A DNA stretch of 38,935 nt from an uncultured SAR86 cluster bacterium (GCA_902509965.1 CABWZP010000011.1:1-38935), one strand, 5' to 3'. Shown: positions 22,980 to 32,981, counted from the first letter of the stretch. Notes: generated by a model not told the origin, from the letters alone. Numbers and translations are program-made.

Positions 22980-24413
22980 TTAGGAGGAGCAAGATAAGCC
23001 TATGCTTGTTGCCCATTCTGGTGCTTTCTGAGCATATTTTTCATATTCTAGATTCTCTTCATAGGGATTTGTAATTAATTTCATAAGAATATCTATTTCT
23101 TTATACGACCCTTCCTCAGCTTGATCTATTGCATTTTGTAACAAATAATTTCTTAATATAAATTTGGGATTTATTTGATTCATTTGTGCAATCCTTGAAT
23201 TAATATCTGTAATTTCAATGTCATGCCTTTCTTTAAATTTTTGTGACCAATTTTCAAGACCATTATCAACTTCAATACTATTATTAGCATCTAAAATATT
23301 ACTTAGACTTCTAAATGTCCGTGTAAAATCTAATTTTTGAACTTCCATGATGTTCAGTAATTCTTGAACTAAAAGCTCGTCAGTATCACAAGTCTCATTA
23401 AGGCCTAATTTATTTTTATATAAAGCAAATAATCGTTTAGTATATGTTTTTTCATACATGGACATGATACTTTTTATCTCTTCCTTACTAATTAGGTTTT
23501 CAAATGTATGAGCTAATGCGGAGCAATTCCACATCCCTATATAGGGCTGATTTTGATATGAGTATCTACCTGATGAGTCAGAAAGATTGCATATATGAGA
23601 AGGATTGAAGTTATCTATAAATCCAAAAGGCCCATAATCTAGTGTTTCTCCAAGAATAGACATATTATCTGTATTCATAACACCATGACAAAACCCAACT
23701 GATTGCCAATTAGCAATTAAAGAAGCAGTCCTAGTAACTATATTTTCAAGAAGATATGAATATTTATTATTTAATTTATTTTCATCTGGAAAATATTGAG
23801 AAATAGCATAATTGCATAATTCTTTATGCCTATCAAAAAGACCATCATGATAAAATTTTTCAAAACTTCCAAATCTGATATGAGTTTCAGCTGTCCTTGC
23901 TATCATTGCTGCAGTTTCAGATTTTTCTCTATAAACAATATCATCACTTCCAAAAATCATTAATGATCTTGATGAGGGTATTCCTAGTCCATGCATAGCT
24001 TCACCGCATAAATATTCTCTTAAGGATGATCTTAAAACAGCTCTTCCATCTCCAAATCTTGAATATGGCGTTTTTCCTGAACCTTTTACATGAATATCCA
24101 AGTATTTATCTTTTACTTTAATTTCTCCAAGTAAAACACCTCTGCCATCACCCAACTGAGGAACATATTGACCAAACTGATGTCCTGCATAATTCATTGA
24201 TATCGCTTGTACATCTGGAATTTGGATAGAGCCATTAAATAGAAGCATTAAATCTTCACAGCTTCTTTCAGAAAGACCAAATTCATTTAGTAAGATTTTA
24301 TTTACATGAATAAGAAAAGGATTATTTAATGGTTGTTGAAGTTGTTTAGAGAAAAAATCATGATTCAAACTCGCATATGAGTGCTGTTTTAAGATTTTTT
24401 TTATACTTTCCAT
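22980..24413 (-). CDS. selO: SelO / YdiU protein adenylyltransferase (AMPylase)
   Basis: SelO is a pseudokinase-fold enzyme that transfers AMP from ATP to Ser, Thr or Tyr of target proteins and is linked to oxidative stress. The 477-residue protein (E. coli 478) has the family landmarks MNYAGHQFGQYVPQLGDGR (73-91), the nucleotide-site KGSGKTPYSRFGDGRAVLR (110-128), and the catalytic Asp249 in HGVMNTDNMS. The metal-site Asp259 lies in LDYGPFGFID. The C-terminus ends SCSS with Cys475, the position of Cys or Sec in SelO proteins, and Cys275 corresponds to its disulfide partner in E. coli. Its stop is adjacent to that of the winged-helix gene; it diverges from the queuosine transporter. Confidence 0.97.
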   Translation of the reverse strand: MESIKKILKQHSYASLNHDFFSKQLQQPLNNPFLIHVNKILLNEFGLSERSCEDLMLLFNGSIQIPDVQAISMNYAGHQFGQYVPQLGDGRGVLLGEIKVKDKYLDIHVKGSGKTPYSRFGDGRAVLRSSLREYLCGEAMHGLGIPSSRSLMIFGSDDIVYREKSETAAMIARTAETHIRFGSFEKFYHDGLFDRHKELCNYAISQYFPDENKLNNKYSYLLENIVTRTASLIANWQSVGFCHGVMNTDNMSILGETLDYGPFGFIDNFNPSHICNLSDSSGRYSYQNQPYIGMWNCSALAHTFENLISKEEIKSIMSMYEKTYTKRLFALYKNKLGLNETCDTDELLVQELLNIMEVQKLDFTRTFRSLSNILDANNSIEVDNGLENWSQKFKERHDIEITDINSRIAQMNQINPKFILRNYLLQNAIDQAEEGSYKEIDILMKLITNPYEENLEYEKYAQKAPEWATSIGLSCSS

Positions 24414-24500
24414 TTAAAAGATTACATAACATTTATATATGATATGTATAATTTACATTAGTTCTAAATAAAATAATCAGAAAAAGGATAATTAAAATAG

Positions 24501-25211
24501 ATGTTAGGTTTTAGCCAAGAACTTATATGGTTTGGAGTAGTATTTTATGACTTACTTTTAGCCATTTTTTTATTTAGATACTATGGAAAGTACGGTCTTT
24601 ATTGTGCGGTCATTCTAGGTATTATTCTTGCAAATCTTCAGGGCGGTAAAATCACTGAGCTCACTATGTTTGGTTACACATTTAATGCGAGTATGGGGGC
24701 TATTTTATATTCAGGTATATATTTTTCTACAGACTTACTGAATGAGAGATATGGAAAAGACGAGGCAAATAGAGCAGTAATGCTAGGATTTATAGCAAAC
24801 ATTGCAGTTTTAATAACGCTATATATAAGTTTACAATTCTTGCCATCTAACTTAGCTGGATCAGCCTTAGAAATTCATAATGCTGTGGATACTTTAGCAA
24901 ACTATTCACCATATTTTATTATTGGGTCTCTTACAGCTTACATAATAAGTCAAAAGTTTGATGTTTGGCTTTTCCATTACCTTAAAGAAAAAACAAATGG
25001 TAAGAAGTTATGGCTCAGAAATAATGTTTCAACTATTTTATCTCAACTTCTAGATACCATTATTTATCAAGCCACTTGGGTTATAGCTACAGACGTCACC
25101 TTCATTCAAGCATTTTTCCTAGCTATTACAAAATACATTTTAAAAGTATGCATTGCATTAATTGATACTATATTTATTTATTGGGTAAGGGATTGGAAGG
25201 TTAATGAATAA
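24501..25211 (+). CDS. yhhQ: Queuosine precursor transporter (YhhQ / VUT family)
   Basis: The 236-residue inner-membrane protein has about six membrane segments and the family motif YFSTDLLNERYGKDEANRAVMLGF (its core at about 76-98), with the later FDVWLFHYLKEKTNGKKLWLRNNVST and a final IALIDTIFIY helix. In E. coli YhhQ imports preQ0 and preQ1 for queuosine synthesis in tRNA; other members may carry queuine or queuosine. A GGATAA element lies upstream of the ATG. The 87-nt gap from selO must hold both divergent promoters; a TATAAT at 24447-24452 could serve this gene. No queuosine biosynthesis genes are in the window. Confidence 0.88.
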   Translation: MLGFSQELIWFGVVFYDLLLAIFLFRYYGKYGLYCAVILGIILANLQGGKITELTMFGYTFNASMGAILYSGIYFSTDLLNERYGKDEANRAVMLGFIANIAVLITLYISLQFLPSNLAGSALEIHNAVDTLANYSPYFIIGSLTAYIISQKFDVWLFHYLKEKTNGKKLWLRNNVSTILSQLLDTIIYQATWVIATDVTFIQAFFLAITKYILKVCIALIDTIFIYWVRDWKVNE

Positions 25212-25288
25212 TATGAATATCGTAATAAGTAAATATTACTATTACAATTAAGCATTAGATTCGATTAAAAAAATACTTTATACAATCA

Positions 25289-25687
25289 ATGACTAAGATA
25301 GATAAAACAAATGAAGAATGGAAGAAAGAGCTTTCTGAGGAATCTTTTCATGTTACCAGATTAGGCGGAACGGAAAGGCCTTTTAGTGGGAAATATTGGG
25401 ATTTTGATGAGGAGGGTTCATATATATGTATTTGTTGCGATACTCCTTTGTTCAAATCAGATTCTAAATTTGATGCAGGCTGCGGCTGGCCAAGTTTCTT
25501 CGAGCCTCTAAATGATGACGCAATTGATGAGCTATCTGATTATTCGTTATTAGTTCCAAGAACTGAAGTTAGGTGTTCAAATTGTGATGCCCATTTAGGA
25601 CATGTTTTTAATGATGGTCCAAATCCAACTGGGCTAAGATATTGTATAAATTCAGTATCAATAGATTTTAAAGATAAGAAAGAATAA
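25289..25687 (+). CDS. msrB: Peptide-methionine (R)-S-oxide reductase MsrB
   Basis: MsrB repairs methionine-R-sulfoxide in oxidised proteins. The 132-residue protein has the zinc ligands Cys47/Cys50 and Cys96/Cys99, the AGCGWPSFF motif (63-71, including Cys65), the H-x-x-H-region LGHVFNDGP, and catalytic Cys119 in RYCINS. There is no signal peptide, so it acts in the cytoplasm. It opens a long run of closely packed genes; murJ begins 3 nt after its stop. No Shine-Dalgarno is evident before the ATG. Confidence 0.97.
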   Translation: MTKIDKTNEEWKKELSEESFHVTRLGGTERPFSGKYWDFDEEGSYICICCDTPLFKSDSKFDAGCGWPSFFEPLNDDAIDELSDYSLLVPRTEVRCSNCDAHLGHVFNDGPNPTGLRYCINSVSIDFKDKKE

Positions 25688-25690
25688 GTA

Positions 25691-27250
25691 GTGCAACAAA
25701 ATAAACCATTTCCAGAAACCAGTATGTTCAAGTCATATTTCAAAGTAGGTTCATGGACTGGATTATCTAGAGTCTTTGGTCTTGTAAGAGATATAACTAC
25801 AACAGGTTTGCTTGGAACTTCATCAGGCCTTCATGATATTTTCGTAGTAGTACTAAAGATACCTAATGTGTTTAGGAGATTTTTTGCAGAGGGAGCTTTT
25901 AGCCAAGCATTTATTCCAATTTACAGTGAATATCAAGAACATAAATCAACAGAAGAGATTAAGGATTTCATTAATAATTTAGCTGGAACTCTTTTATCAT
26001 TTCTTTTTATATTTACTATAATTGCGTTATTTTTTGCTCCAATATTTATATTCATTTTTGCCCCAGGTTTTTATTTTGATCCATTAAAAAAAGATTTAGC
26101 AGTAAATGTGCTACGAATAATGTTTCCTTATTTAGGATTAATCTCTCTTGTAGCTTTTGCTGGAGGTATTCAGAATTCACATCAAAGATTCTCATTACCA
26201 GCTGCCACACCAATTATTTTTAATCTTTGTATAATTTTATCAGCATTTTTCTTAGCTCCTTTATTCTCAATTCCAATTGTGGGACTTGCATGGGGAGTTT
26301 TACTTGCCGGAATAATACAATTGTTAATTCAGTTAGCTCCGTTATCTCAAATTGACAGATTACCTATTCCTAAAATAGGAATGAGTAATGAAGGAGTAAA
26401 AAAAGTTTTTATTTTAATGCTTCCAGCTGTTATTGCTGGAGGTGTTGCACAAATCAACCTATTAATAGATACAGTTTTTGCATCTCTTCTTATAACTGGA
26501 AGCCCAACCTGGTTGTACGTTTCAGATAGATTAATTCAGTTTCCTCTTGGCATTTTTGCAATTGCAATTGGAACCGTTCTTCTTCCATCTCTCTCTAATG
26601 CAAATCAAAGGGACGATCTAATCTTGTTTAAGGAGCAATTAAGAAAATCTCAAAGACTGGTAATGTTTCTGGCAATTCCATCAGTCATTGGACTGGCTAT
26701 TTGTTCAGAGCATCTAATTAGCACTCTTTTTCAAAGAGGCGAGTTTATGTCAACAGATGTTAGCCAGGCTTCGAAAAGTCTAATTGCTTTTTCTTTCGGA
26801 TTACCATTCTTTATGATGATGAAAGTTTTAGTTCCTGCATTCTTCTCAAGGAAAGATACTAAAACTCCTATGTATGCAGCTATAGCAGCTTTAGCTCTGA
26901 ATATTGCTTTAAACTATTATCTAGCTTTTATCTTGGGTTATGGTCATACAGGTTTAGCATTCGCCAGCTCAATCTCAGCTTTATTAAGTTGCGGTATTCT
27001 GTATACAATTTTAATAAAAGATAATTATATTCAATTTAGAAATCCAATAAATAGATTCAATTTAGCTTTAGCACTAGGCTCACTTTCAATCATTCTTTTC
27101 TTGTTATACGGACCTTTTAATGTCGACTTTAATTCTTTAAGTTTTCTGGAGCGTCTATTTAATTTAAGTTTAGAAGTTGTAATTTCTATTTTTCTATATC
27201 TGTTAATAACAAGAGCTATCATTGGCGGTAAATTAAGGGAGCTGTTTTAA
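25691..27250 (+). CDS. murJ: Lipid II flippase MurJ (MviN)
   Basis: MurJ moves lipid II across the inner membrane for peptidoglycan synthesis. The protein has about 14 membrane segments and the MviN signatures MFKSYFKVGSWTGLSRVFGLVRDI, FRRFFAEGAFSQAFIP and NSHQRFSLPA (core residues). GTG at 25691, 3 nt after msrB, gives 519 residues. An ATG at 25724 gives 508 residues, closer to E. coli (511), and removes an unconserved MQQNKPFPETS leader; the choice is unsettled. murJ-ribF-ileS-lspA is a conserved gammaproteobacterial order; rpsT, often nearby, is absent here. Confidence 0.97.
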   Translation: MQQNKPFPETSMFKSYFKVGSWTGLSRVFGLVRDITTTGLLGTSSGLHDIFVVVLKIPNVFRRFFAEGAFSQAFIPIYSEYQEHKSTEEIKDFINNLAGTLLSFLFIFTIIALFFAPIFIFIFAPGFYFDPLKKDLAVNVLRIMFPYLGLISLVAFAGGIQNSHQRFSLPAATPIIFNLCIILSAFFLAPLFSIPIVGLAWGVLLAGIIQLLIQLAPLSQIDRLPIPKIGMSNEGVKKVFILMLPAVIAGGVAQINLLIDTVFASLLITGSPTWLYVSDRLIQFPLGIFAIAIGTVLLPSLSNANQRDDLILFKEQLRKSQRLVMFLAIPSVIGLAICSEHLISTLFQRGEFMSTDVSQASKSLIAFSFGLPFFMMMKVLVPAFFSRKDTKTPMYAAIAALALNIALNYYLAFILGYGHTGLAFASSISALLSCGILYTILIKDNYIQFRNPINRFNLALALGSLSIILFLLYGPFNVDFNSLSFLERLFNLSLEVVISIFLYLLITRAIIGGKLRELF

Positions 27251-27255
27251 GAATC

Positions 27256-28203
27256 ATGTATTTGATAAGAGGACAAAACAATATCTCTTTATTTAAGAAA
27301 AGACATCCTAAAACTTTCATGTCTGCAACTATTGGCAATTTTGATGGATTACATATTGGCCATCAAGCAATTTTAGATAATTTAAAAGAAGAGGCTAAAG
27401 ATTTGGGCACATCTACTTTAGTTTTTTTTACAGAACCTCATGCAGCAGAATATTTTTCTGCAAAAGGTCTTACAAATAACCAATCGCCTCCAAGATTATG
27501 TCCATGGAGAGAAAAATATAGGTTATTAAATAATTATGGCATCGACTATGCGTGCTTCTTAAGATTTAACTCCTCCCTAAAATCCATGACCCCTGAAAAT
27601 TTTATAAAAGATATTTTAGAAGAAATGAATTTAAAATCACTCATTGTTGGTGATGATTTCAGGTTTGGAGCTGAGAGAGTTGGTGATTTTAATTTGTTAA
27701 GAGAGTGGGGTGAAAAAACAAATGTAGTTGTCTCAAATACTAAAACTGTATTATTTGATGGAAAAAGAGTTAGCAGCACAAGAATAAGAAAAGCGTTATT
27801 GGAAAGTAATTTTAATTTAGCTGAAGACTTATTAGGCAGACCTTATATTTATTCAGGAAAAGTTGTTTATGGCAATCAATTAGGAAGAACTATTAATGTT
27901 CCTACTGCAAATTTGTGGATACCAAAACAGAAGCTTTCTATTTCTGGTGTTTATGCTGTTACATGCATGCATCAGGGCTCTAATTATAAAGGTATAGCAA
28001 ATATGGGCGTGAGGCCAACTGTCGGCGGAGAGCAGCCAGTCTTAGAGGTTCATTTATTTGATTTCAATCAAGATATTTATGGTCAAAGAATAGATGTTGA
28101 GTTTAAATTCAAAATTAGAGATGAAAAAAAGTTCGAAAGTCTAGATTTTTTAAAAGAACAGATACAAAAAGACATATCTTTGGCTAAAAAACTTTTACAA
28201 TAG
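27256..28203 (+). CDS. ribF: Bifunctional riboflavin kinase / FAD synthetase RibF
   Basis: RibF phosphorylates riboflavin to FMN and adenylates FMN to FAD. The N-terminal nucleotidyltransferase domain shows IGNFDGLHIGH (26-36, the H-x-G-H motif), GDDFRFG (132-138) and SSTRIR (173-178). The C-terminal kinase domain shows GNQLGRTINVPTANL (206-220) and GVYAVT followed by GIANMGVRPT. The 315-residue length is normal. It supplies FAD for enzymes such as SdhA and Lpd encoded earlier in the window. It lies 5 nt after murJ and 8 nt before ileS. Confidence 0.97.
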   Translation: MYLIRGQNNISLFKKRHPKTFMSATIGNFDGLHIGHQAILDNLKEEAKDLGTSTLVFFTEPHAAEYFSAKGLTNNQSPPRLCPWREKYRLLNNYGIDYACFLRFNSSLKSMTPENFIKDILEEMNLKSLIVGDDFRFGAERVGDFNLLREWGEKTNVVVSNTKTVLFDGKRVSSTRIRKALLESNFNLAEDLLGRPYIYSGKVVYGNQLGRTINVPTANLWIPKQKLSISGVYAVTCMHQGSNYKGIANMGVRPTVGGEQPVLEVHLFDFNQDIYGQRIDVEFKFKIRDEKKFESLDFLKEQIQKDISLAKKLLQ

Positions 28204-28211
28204 AAATTATT

Positions 28212-30986
28212 ATGACTATTAATTATAGGGACACATTAAATCTCCCGGAAACAGATTTATCCATGAAAGCTGGTCTGGCCAATAAAGAGCCTGAAATCAT
28301 AGATTTATGGAATTCTTTAGATCTCTATAATGAGATAAGAGCAAGAGCTGCTGGAAAAGACCAATTTATACTTCATGATGGACCTCCCTATGCAAATGGT
28401 GATATTCATATTGGTCATTCAGTTAACAAGATTCTTAAAGATATAACAATTAAGATTCAAACCATGCTTGGTAAAGATGCTCCATTTATTCCAGGCTGGG
28501 ATTGTCACGGATTGCCTATTGAGCTTAATGTTGAGAAGAAGCACGGCAAGAATAGCGATTTAGTTAAAAACAAACATAATTTTATAAATGCATGTAAAGA
28601 ATATGCTTTAACTCAAGTAGAGAAACAAAAAGATGATTTCATAAGGTTAGGCGTTCTTGCTGATTGGTCTAATCCATATAAAAGTGCAGATGCTTCTTTC
28701 GAAGCAGACACTCTTAGAGCTCTTGCTACAATTGTGAAAAATAACCACTTACAAAAAGGTGAAAAACCAGTCCATTTTTGTCAAGATTGCGGTTCAGCTC
28801 TTGCTGAAGCTGAGGTTGAGTATCAAGATAAAGTTTCTAAATCCATTGATGTTTCATTTCAAGTTTCTAGCAATTCATTGAAAAAAATTAATTCGATATT
28901 TAATTTAGATATTGATAAAAACTGTTCATTTGTTATCTGGACAACAACTCCATGGACTCTTCCTTCAAATGTAGCTGTTTGCATTAATCCTAAATTAGAC
29001 TATTCGGTTGTAAAAAAAGACGATGATTATTTAATTATCGCAACTGAGTTAATTGATTCTTGTTCTGACCGCTGGAACATTGAATTAAAAAATTTATCTA
29101 ATGTGAAAGGTAGCGATCTAAAAGATATCGATCTTGAGCATCCATTTTTAGATAGACAATCAATATTATTGCAAGGTAGCCATGTGACTACTGATGCAGG
29201 AACTGGTTGTGTTCATACCGCTCCTGCGCATGGTTTAGATGACTACTTTATCTGTAAAGCTAATAATATTGAGCCTATAAAAGCTTTGAATAATAAAGGC
29301 TTTTTTAAAGATGAATATGAAAACCTTGCTGGATTACCAGCATTTAAAGCTGACCCTTCTGTTATTGAAATCTTAGTTTCCAGTCAATCACTGATTAATG
29401 TTGAAAGCTATGAGCATTCTTATCCACATTGCTGGAGACACAAAACGCCTTTGATTTTTACATCTACCCCTCAATGGTTTATTTCAATGGATAAAGCTGA
29501 TCTTTTAAATGATGCAAAGGCATCTATAGATTCTGTAAACTGGGAGCCTTCTTGGGGTCTTCAAAGAATTAAATCAATGTTAGAAGACAGACCTGATTGG
29601 TGTATTTCAAGACAAAGAAATTGGGGAGTTCCCATTGCTCTTGTAGTTCATAAAGATTCAGGTGATATTCATCCAGATCAAGATAATCTTTTTAATATTT
29701 TTGCTGATTTAATAGAAGAGTCTGGAGTTGCAGTATGGGATTCAGTAAAACTTTCTGACTACATTGATGATGCAGATAATTATATAAAAATTACAGATAC
29801 TCTTGATGTCTGGTTTGATTCCGGAGCTACTCATTTTTCAGTTCTAGAAAAAAGATTTCAAAAAGGTTTAATTGCTGACTTATATCTTGAAGGGTCTGAT
29901 CAGCATCGAGGATGGTTTCAATCATCACTTTTAACCAGTATAGCCATAAATGGCAGGCCTCCTTACAAAGAAGTTTTAACTCATGGTTTTGTTGTGGATG
30001 ATAAAGGGCGCAAACAATCTAAATCATTAGGCAATGTCGTTTCACCCCAAAAAGTCTGGAATTCACTTGGGGCAGATATATTAAGATTATGGGTCGCAGC
30101 AACTGACTTTAGAAGTGAGATGAATGCATCTGATGAAATATTAAAAAGAGTTTCAGATCAATATAGAAGAATAAGAAATACTTTTAGATTTCTACTTGGT
30201 AATCTTAATGATTTTGATATAAACAAGAATGGAGTTGATTTTGATAAGCTAATTGAGCTTGATAAATGGATACTTAATTCAACCCTCCAACTTCAAATTG
30301 AGGTTCAGGACCACTTTAAAAAGTATCAATATCACACAGCAGTTCAAAAAATACATAATTTTTGTGTTAATGAATTGGGTGGTATTTTTCTAGATATTGT
30401 AAAGGACAGGCTCTATACAACCTCGACAGACTCTCATGCCAGAAGATCATGTCAAACAAGCATGTATTATATAGTCAGCATTTTAGTCAGATTAGTTAGC
30501 CCAATATTATCGTTTACAGCTGAAGAGATTTGGCAAACCTATTCGCCTCTTAAAAAGCAACAGAAATCAGTTTTCCTTTCTCAATTTATTAATGATATAA
30601 ATTTCGCAGATCAGCTAATAACCAATAGTGAATGGAGCAAGTTATTTGAAATTAAAGATTTGGTGAATCAAGCTATAGAGAAAGCAAGAAATGATGGTCT
30701 TGTTAAAGGCTCTCTTGATACCAGTGTTGAAATAATTTGTCCTGAAGACACATATAATATCTTACAAAATTTTGGTGAAGAGCTTCATTTTGTTTTTATT
30801 TCCTCTTATTGCCAAATAAAACAAGGTGAGATCTTATCAATTAATATTTCTCAATCAAATGATGATAAATGCGCGCGATGCTGGCACAGATCAGAAACTA
30901 TTGGTAAAAGCATAAATCATCCAGAGCTTTGTTCTAGATGCGAAGATAATATTGAAAATACAGGCGAGGTTAGGAAATTTGTCTAA
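28212..30986 (+). CDS. ileS: Isoleucyl-tRNA synthetase
   Basis: This class I synthetase charges tRNA-Ile and proofreads valine. The 924-residue protein (E. coli 938) has PYANGDIHIGH with the HIGH motif at 66-69, the CP1 editing domain with TTPWTLPSN and the T-rich GTGCVHTAPAHG, the signature WFDSGATHF, and EGSDQHRGWFQSS. The second ATP motif reads KQSKS (601-605) instead of the usual KMSKS. The C-terminal zinc knuckle uses Cys887, Cys890, Cys907 and Cys910. It is the eubacterial zinc-containing IleS1-like form. Its 3' end overlaps the lspA start by 8 nt. Confidence 0.99.
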   Translation: MTINYRDTLNLPETDLSMKAGLANKEPEIIDLWNSLDLYNEIRARAAGKDQFILHDGPPYANGDIHIGHSVNKILKDITIKIQTMLGKDAPFIPGWDCHGLPIELNVEKKHGKNSDLVKNKHNFINACKEYALTQVEKQKDDFIRLGVLADWSNPYKSADASFEADTLRALATIVKNNHLQKGEKPVHFCQDCGSALAEAEVEYQDKVSKSIDVSFQVSSNSLKKINSIFNLDIDKNCSFVIWTTTPWTLPSNVAVCINPKLDYSVVKKDDDYLIIATELIDSCSDRWNIELKNLSNVKGSDLKDIDLEHPFLDRQSILLQGSHVTTDAGTGCVHTAPAHGLDDYFICKANNIEPIKALNNKGFFKDEYENLAGLPAFKADPSVIEILVSSQSLINVESYEHSYPHCWRHKTPLIFTSTPQWFISMDKADLLNDAKASIDSVNWEPSWGLQRIKSMLEDRPDWCISRQRNWGVPIALVVHKDSGDIHPDQDNLFNIFADLIEESGVAVWDSVKLSDYIDDADNYIKITDTLDVWFDSGATHFSVLEKRFQKGLIADLYLEGSDQHRGWFQSSLLTSIAINGRPPYKEVLTHGFVVDDKGRKQSKSLGNVVSPQKVWNSLGADILRLWVAATDFRSEMNASDEILKRVSDQYRRIRNTFRFLLGNLNDFDINKNGVDFDKLIELDKWILNSTLQLQIEVQDHFKKYQYHTAVQKIHNFCVNELGGIFLDIVKDRLYTTSTDSHARRSCQTSMYYIVSILVRLVSPILSFTAEEIWQTYSPLKKQQKSVFLSQFINDINFADQLITNSEWSKLFEIKDLVNQAIEKARNDGLVKGSLDTSVEIICPEDTYNILQNFGEELHFVFISSYCQIKQGEILSINISQSNDDKCARCWHRSETIGKSINHPELCSRCEDNIENTGEVRKFV

Positions 30987-31443
30987 GATCTCAATCTTCA
31001 TTTATATATTTTTGCTTGTAACTATAGACTTTTTTATTAAGCATTTTGCTTTGGCAAATCTTGCCCCTTTTGAAACCGTATATTTCTTACCTTTTCTAAA
31101 CTTCTATCTAACTTTCAATACAGGTATTGCATTTAGCATGTTTGATTTTGGAGCAGGATTATCAAGTTATATATTACTTTTTATTGGACTTTTGATTGTA
31201 ATCTTTTTAACTAAACAACTTTTAGCTGAAACAAATAGACTAAGCCAAACTGCATTGGTGTTAATAGTTGGAGGTGCTCTTGGTAATATTCTAGATAGAG
31301 CAGGTGATGGAGCTGTAACAGATTTCTTACATTTTTATATTAATAACTTTTCATTTTTTATCTTCAATCCTGCAGATGCATTCATATGTATTGGCGCTAT
31401 ATTGCTTATAGGATCTGAATTTTTAAAAACATCTAATGGATAA
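30979..31443 (+). CDS. lspA: Lipoprotein signal peptidase (signal peptidase II)
   Basis: LspA cleaves the signal peptide of lipidated prolipoproteins such as the BamB encoded in this window. The 154-residue protein has four membrane segments and the aspartyl-protease pair Asp115 (VTDFLHFY) and Asp133 (FNPADAFICIG), with the conserved GGALGNILDR between. I place the start at TTG 30979, overlapping the ileS stop by 8 nt, because GAGG (30966-30969) lies 9 nt upstream and the length suits the family. A longer in-frame TTG at 30952 would add nine residues inside ileS and is less likely. The end overlaps ispH by 8 nt. Confidence 0.94.
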   Translation: MSKISIFIYIFLLVTIDFFIKHFALANLAPFETVYFLPFLNFYLTFNTGIAFSMFDFGAGLSSYILLFIGLLIVIFLTKQLLAETNRLSQTALVLIVGGALGNILDRAGDGAVTDFLHFYINNFSFFIFNPADAFICIGAILLIGSEFLKTSNG

Positions 31444-32392
31444 AGTTGTTATAAATTTAGCAAATCCTAGAGGCTTTTGTGCTGGAGTAGATAGAGCTAT
31501 TGATATAGTAAATAGGGCGTTAGAAGTATATGGAAGGCCTGTATATGTTAAGCACGAAGTTGTGCATAATCGTTTTGTTGTGAAGGATTTGGAGGACAGG
31601 GGAGCTATTTTTGTTGAAGAGATCTATGAAATCCCTGATGATTCTATAGTAATCTTTAGTGCTCACGGAGTTTCAAGCAAGGTCGAGATTGAAACAAATT
31701 TACGAAGATTACAATTTCATGATGCAACTTGCCCTTTAGTTACAAAAGTTCACATGGAGGTTATAAAGCATGCCAGAGCTGAAAGAGATATTATTTTGAT
31801 TGGTCACGAGGGTCATCCAGAAGTAGAGGGAACTATGGGAAGACATACTGGCGGTGATGCTTCTAAGATATATCTAGTTCAGGATGAGACGGATGCAAAG
31901 TCTATAGAAATAGAACAACCAACTAATGTAGCCCTTGTAACTCAAACAACTCTTAGCGTTGATGATACCAAGGCTATCATTGCCCAATTAAAAAACAGAT
32001 TTCCTGATTTAATAACACCAAAAAATGATGACATTTGCTATGCTACTCAAAACAGACAAGATGCAGTTAAACAATTAGCTCTAGAGAATGAATTTATGAT
32101 TGTTGTAGGATCAAAAAATAGTTCTAACTCTAATAGGCTTAAAGAGCTCTCTGATCGTTGTGGATGCGAAGCAATTTTAATTGATGAATTTAATGATCTA
32201 GATTTAGAAAAAATTAAGAATATTAATAGAATAGCCATTACTGCAGGAGCATCAGCACCAGAAGATAGAGTTCAAGAAATAGCATTAGCTCTAAGAGACT
32301 TTACTGGTGGAGTTATTAATGAAATTGGAAAAGATGAAGAAAATATTGTCTTTAAGATGCCTCCTGAATTGCGAAGAGAAAGAGTGAAGTAA
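31436..32392 (+). CDS. ispH: 4-hydroxy-3-methylbut-2-enyl diphosphate reductase IspH
   Basis: IspH is the last MEP-pathway enzyme, making IPP and DMAPP. The 318-residue [4Fe-4S] protein has cluster ligands Cys15 (PRGFCAGV), Cys99 (HDATCPLV) and Cys201 (ICYATQNRQ). The active-site residues His44, His77, His127 and Glu129 correspond to the E. coli enzyme offset by about three. It starts 8 nt inside lspA. In many gammaproteobacteria fkpB sits between lspA and ispH; here it is missing. The C-terminus is about the normal length. Confidence 0.98.
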   Translation: MDKVVINLANPRGFCAGVDRAIDIVNRALEVYGRPVYVKHEVVHNRFVVKDLEDRGAIFVEEIYEIPDDSIVIFSAHGVSSKVEIETNLRRLQFHDATCPLVTKVHMEVIKHARAERDIILIGHEGHPEVEGTMGRHTGGDASKIYLVQDETDAKSIEIEQPTNVALVTQTTLSVDDTKAIIAQLKNRFPDLITPKNDDICYATQNRQDAVKQLALENEFMIVVGSKNSSNSNRLKELSDRCGCEAILIDEFNDLDLEKIKNINRIAITAGASAPEDRVQEIALALRDFTGGVINEIGKDEENIVFKMPPELRRERVK

Positions 32393-32432
32393 GCTTATTT
32401 GTCAAAATTAATCTCATATGGGATATTAAGTT

Positions 32433-32981
32433 ATGTCCATAATAAATATAAAAGATGATCTTATAGAGGGAGTCATTTTTCACCCTTCACCTAACTTTAA
32501 CAATAGGCCTAAAGATGCAGATATCTCTTTAATAGTTATACATGCAATTAGCCTGCCTCCTGGTAAGTATGGAGGAAATGAAATCAAGGATTTTTTTCTA
32601 AATAAACTAGATACTTCAAAAAATGAATATTTTGAATCTATTAAAAATATAAAAGTTTCTTCACATATAGTCATTAAAAGAACTGGAGAAATACTTCAAT
32701 TTGTTCCTTTTAACAAAAGAGCGTGGCATGCAGGCGTTTCTTCTTATCTAGGAAAAGAAAATTGTAATGATTATTCTATTGGAATAGAGCTTGAGGGTAC
32801 TGACGATAGCGCATTTACAGATGAACAGTATAATTCTTTAATGAACTTAACTGACAGTTTAATTAGATCTTATCCTCATCTATCAAAAGATAGATTGGTG
32901 GGTCATTCAGATGTAGCGCCAGGCAGAAAGACAGACCCAGGCACCATGTTTGAATGGAAAAAAATAATAAATAACTTATGA
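32433..32981 (+). CDS. ampD: 1,6-anhydro-N-acetylmuramyl-L-alanine amidase AmpD
   Basis: AmpD cleaves the peptide from anhydro-muropeptides in the cytoplasm during cell-wall recycling. The 182-residue protein (E. coli 183) has the zinc ligands His37 (VIHAISLPPG), His158 and Asp168 (GHSDVAPGRKTDPG, with catalytic Lys166), and conserved Glu119 in SIGIELEG. There is no signal peptide, which together with SLPPGKYGG points to AmpD rather than the periplasmic AmiD. Its stop overlaps the ampG-like start by 4 nt, so the recycling pair is co-translated. Confidence 0.96.
   Translation: MSIINIKDDLIEGVIFHPSPNFNNRPKDADISLIVIHAISLPPGKYGGNEIKDFFLNKLDTSKNEYFESIKNIKVSSHIVIKRTGEILQFVPFNKRAWHAGVSSYLGKENCNDYSIGIELEGTDDSAFTDEQYNSLMNLTDSLIRSYPHLSKDRLVGHSDVAPGRKTDPGTMFEWKKIINNL

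Noticed and set aside
25222-25245. GTAATA/TATTAC inverted repeats upstream of msrB
   Set aside because: Arms are only 6 bp, purely A/T-rich except one base each, and the motif recurs imperfectly; not distinguishable from background.
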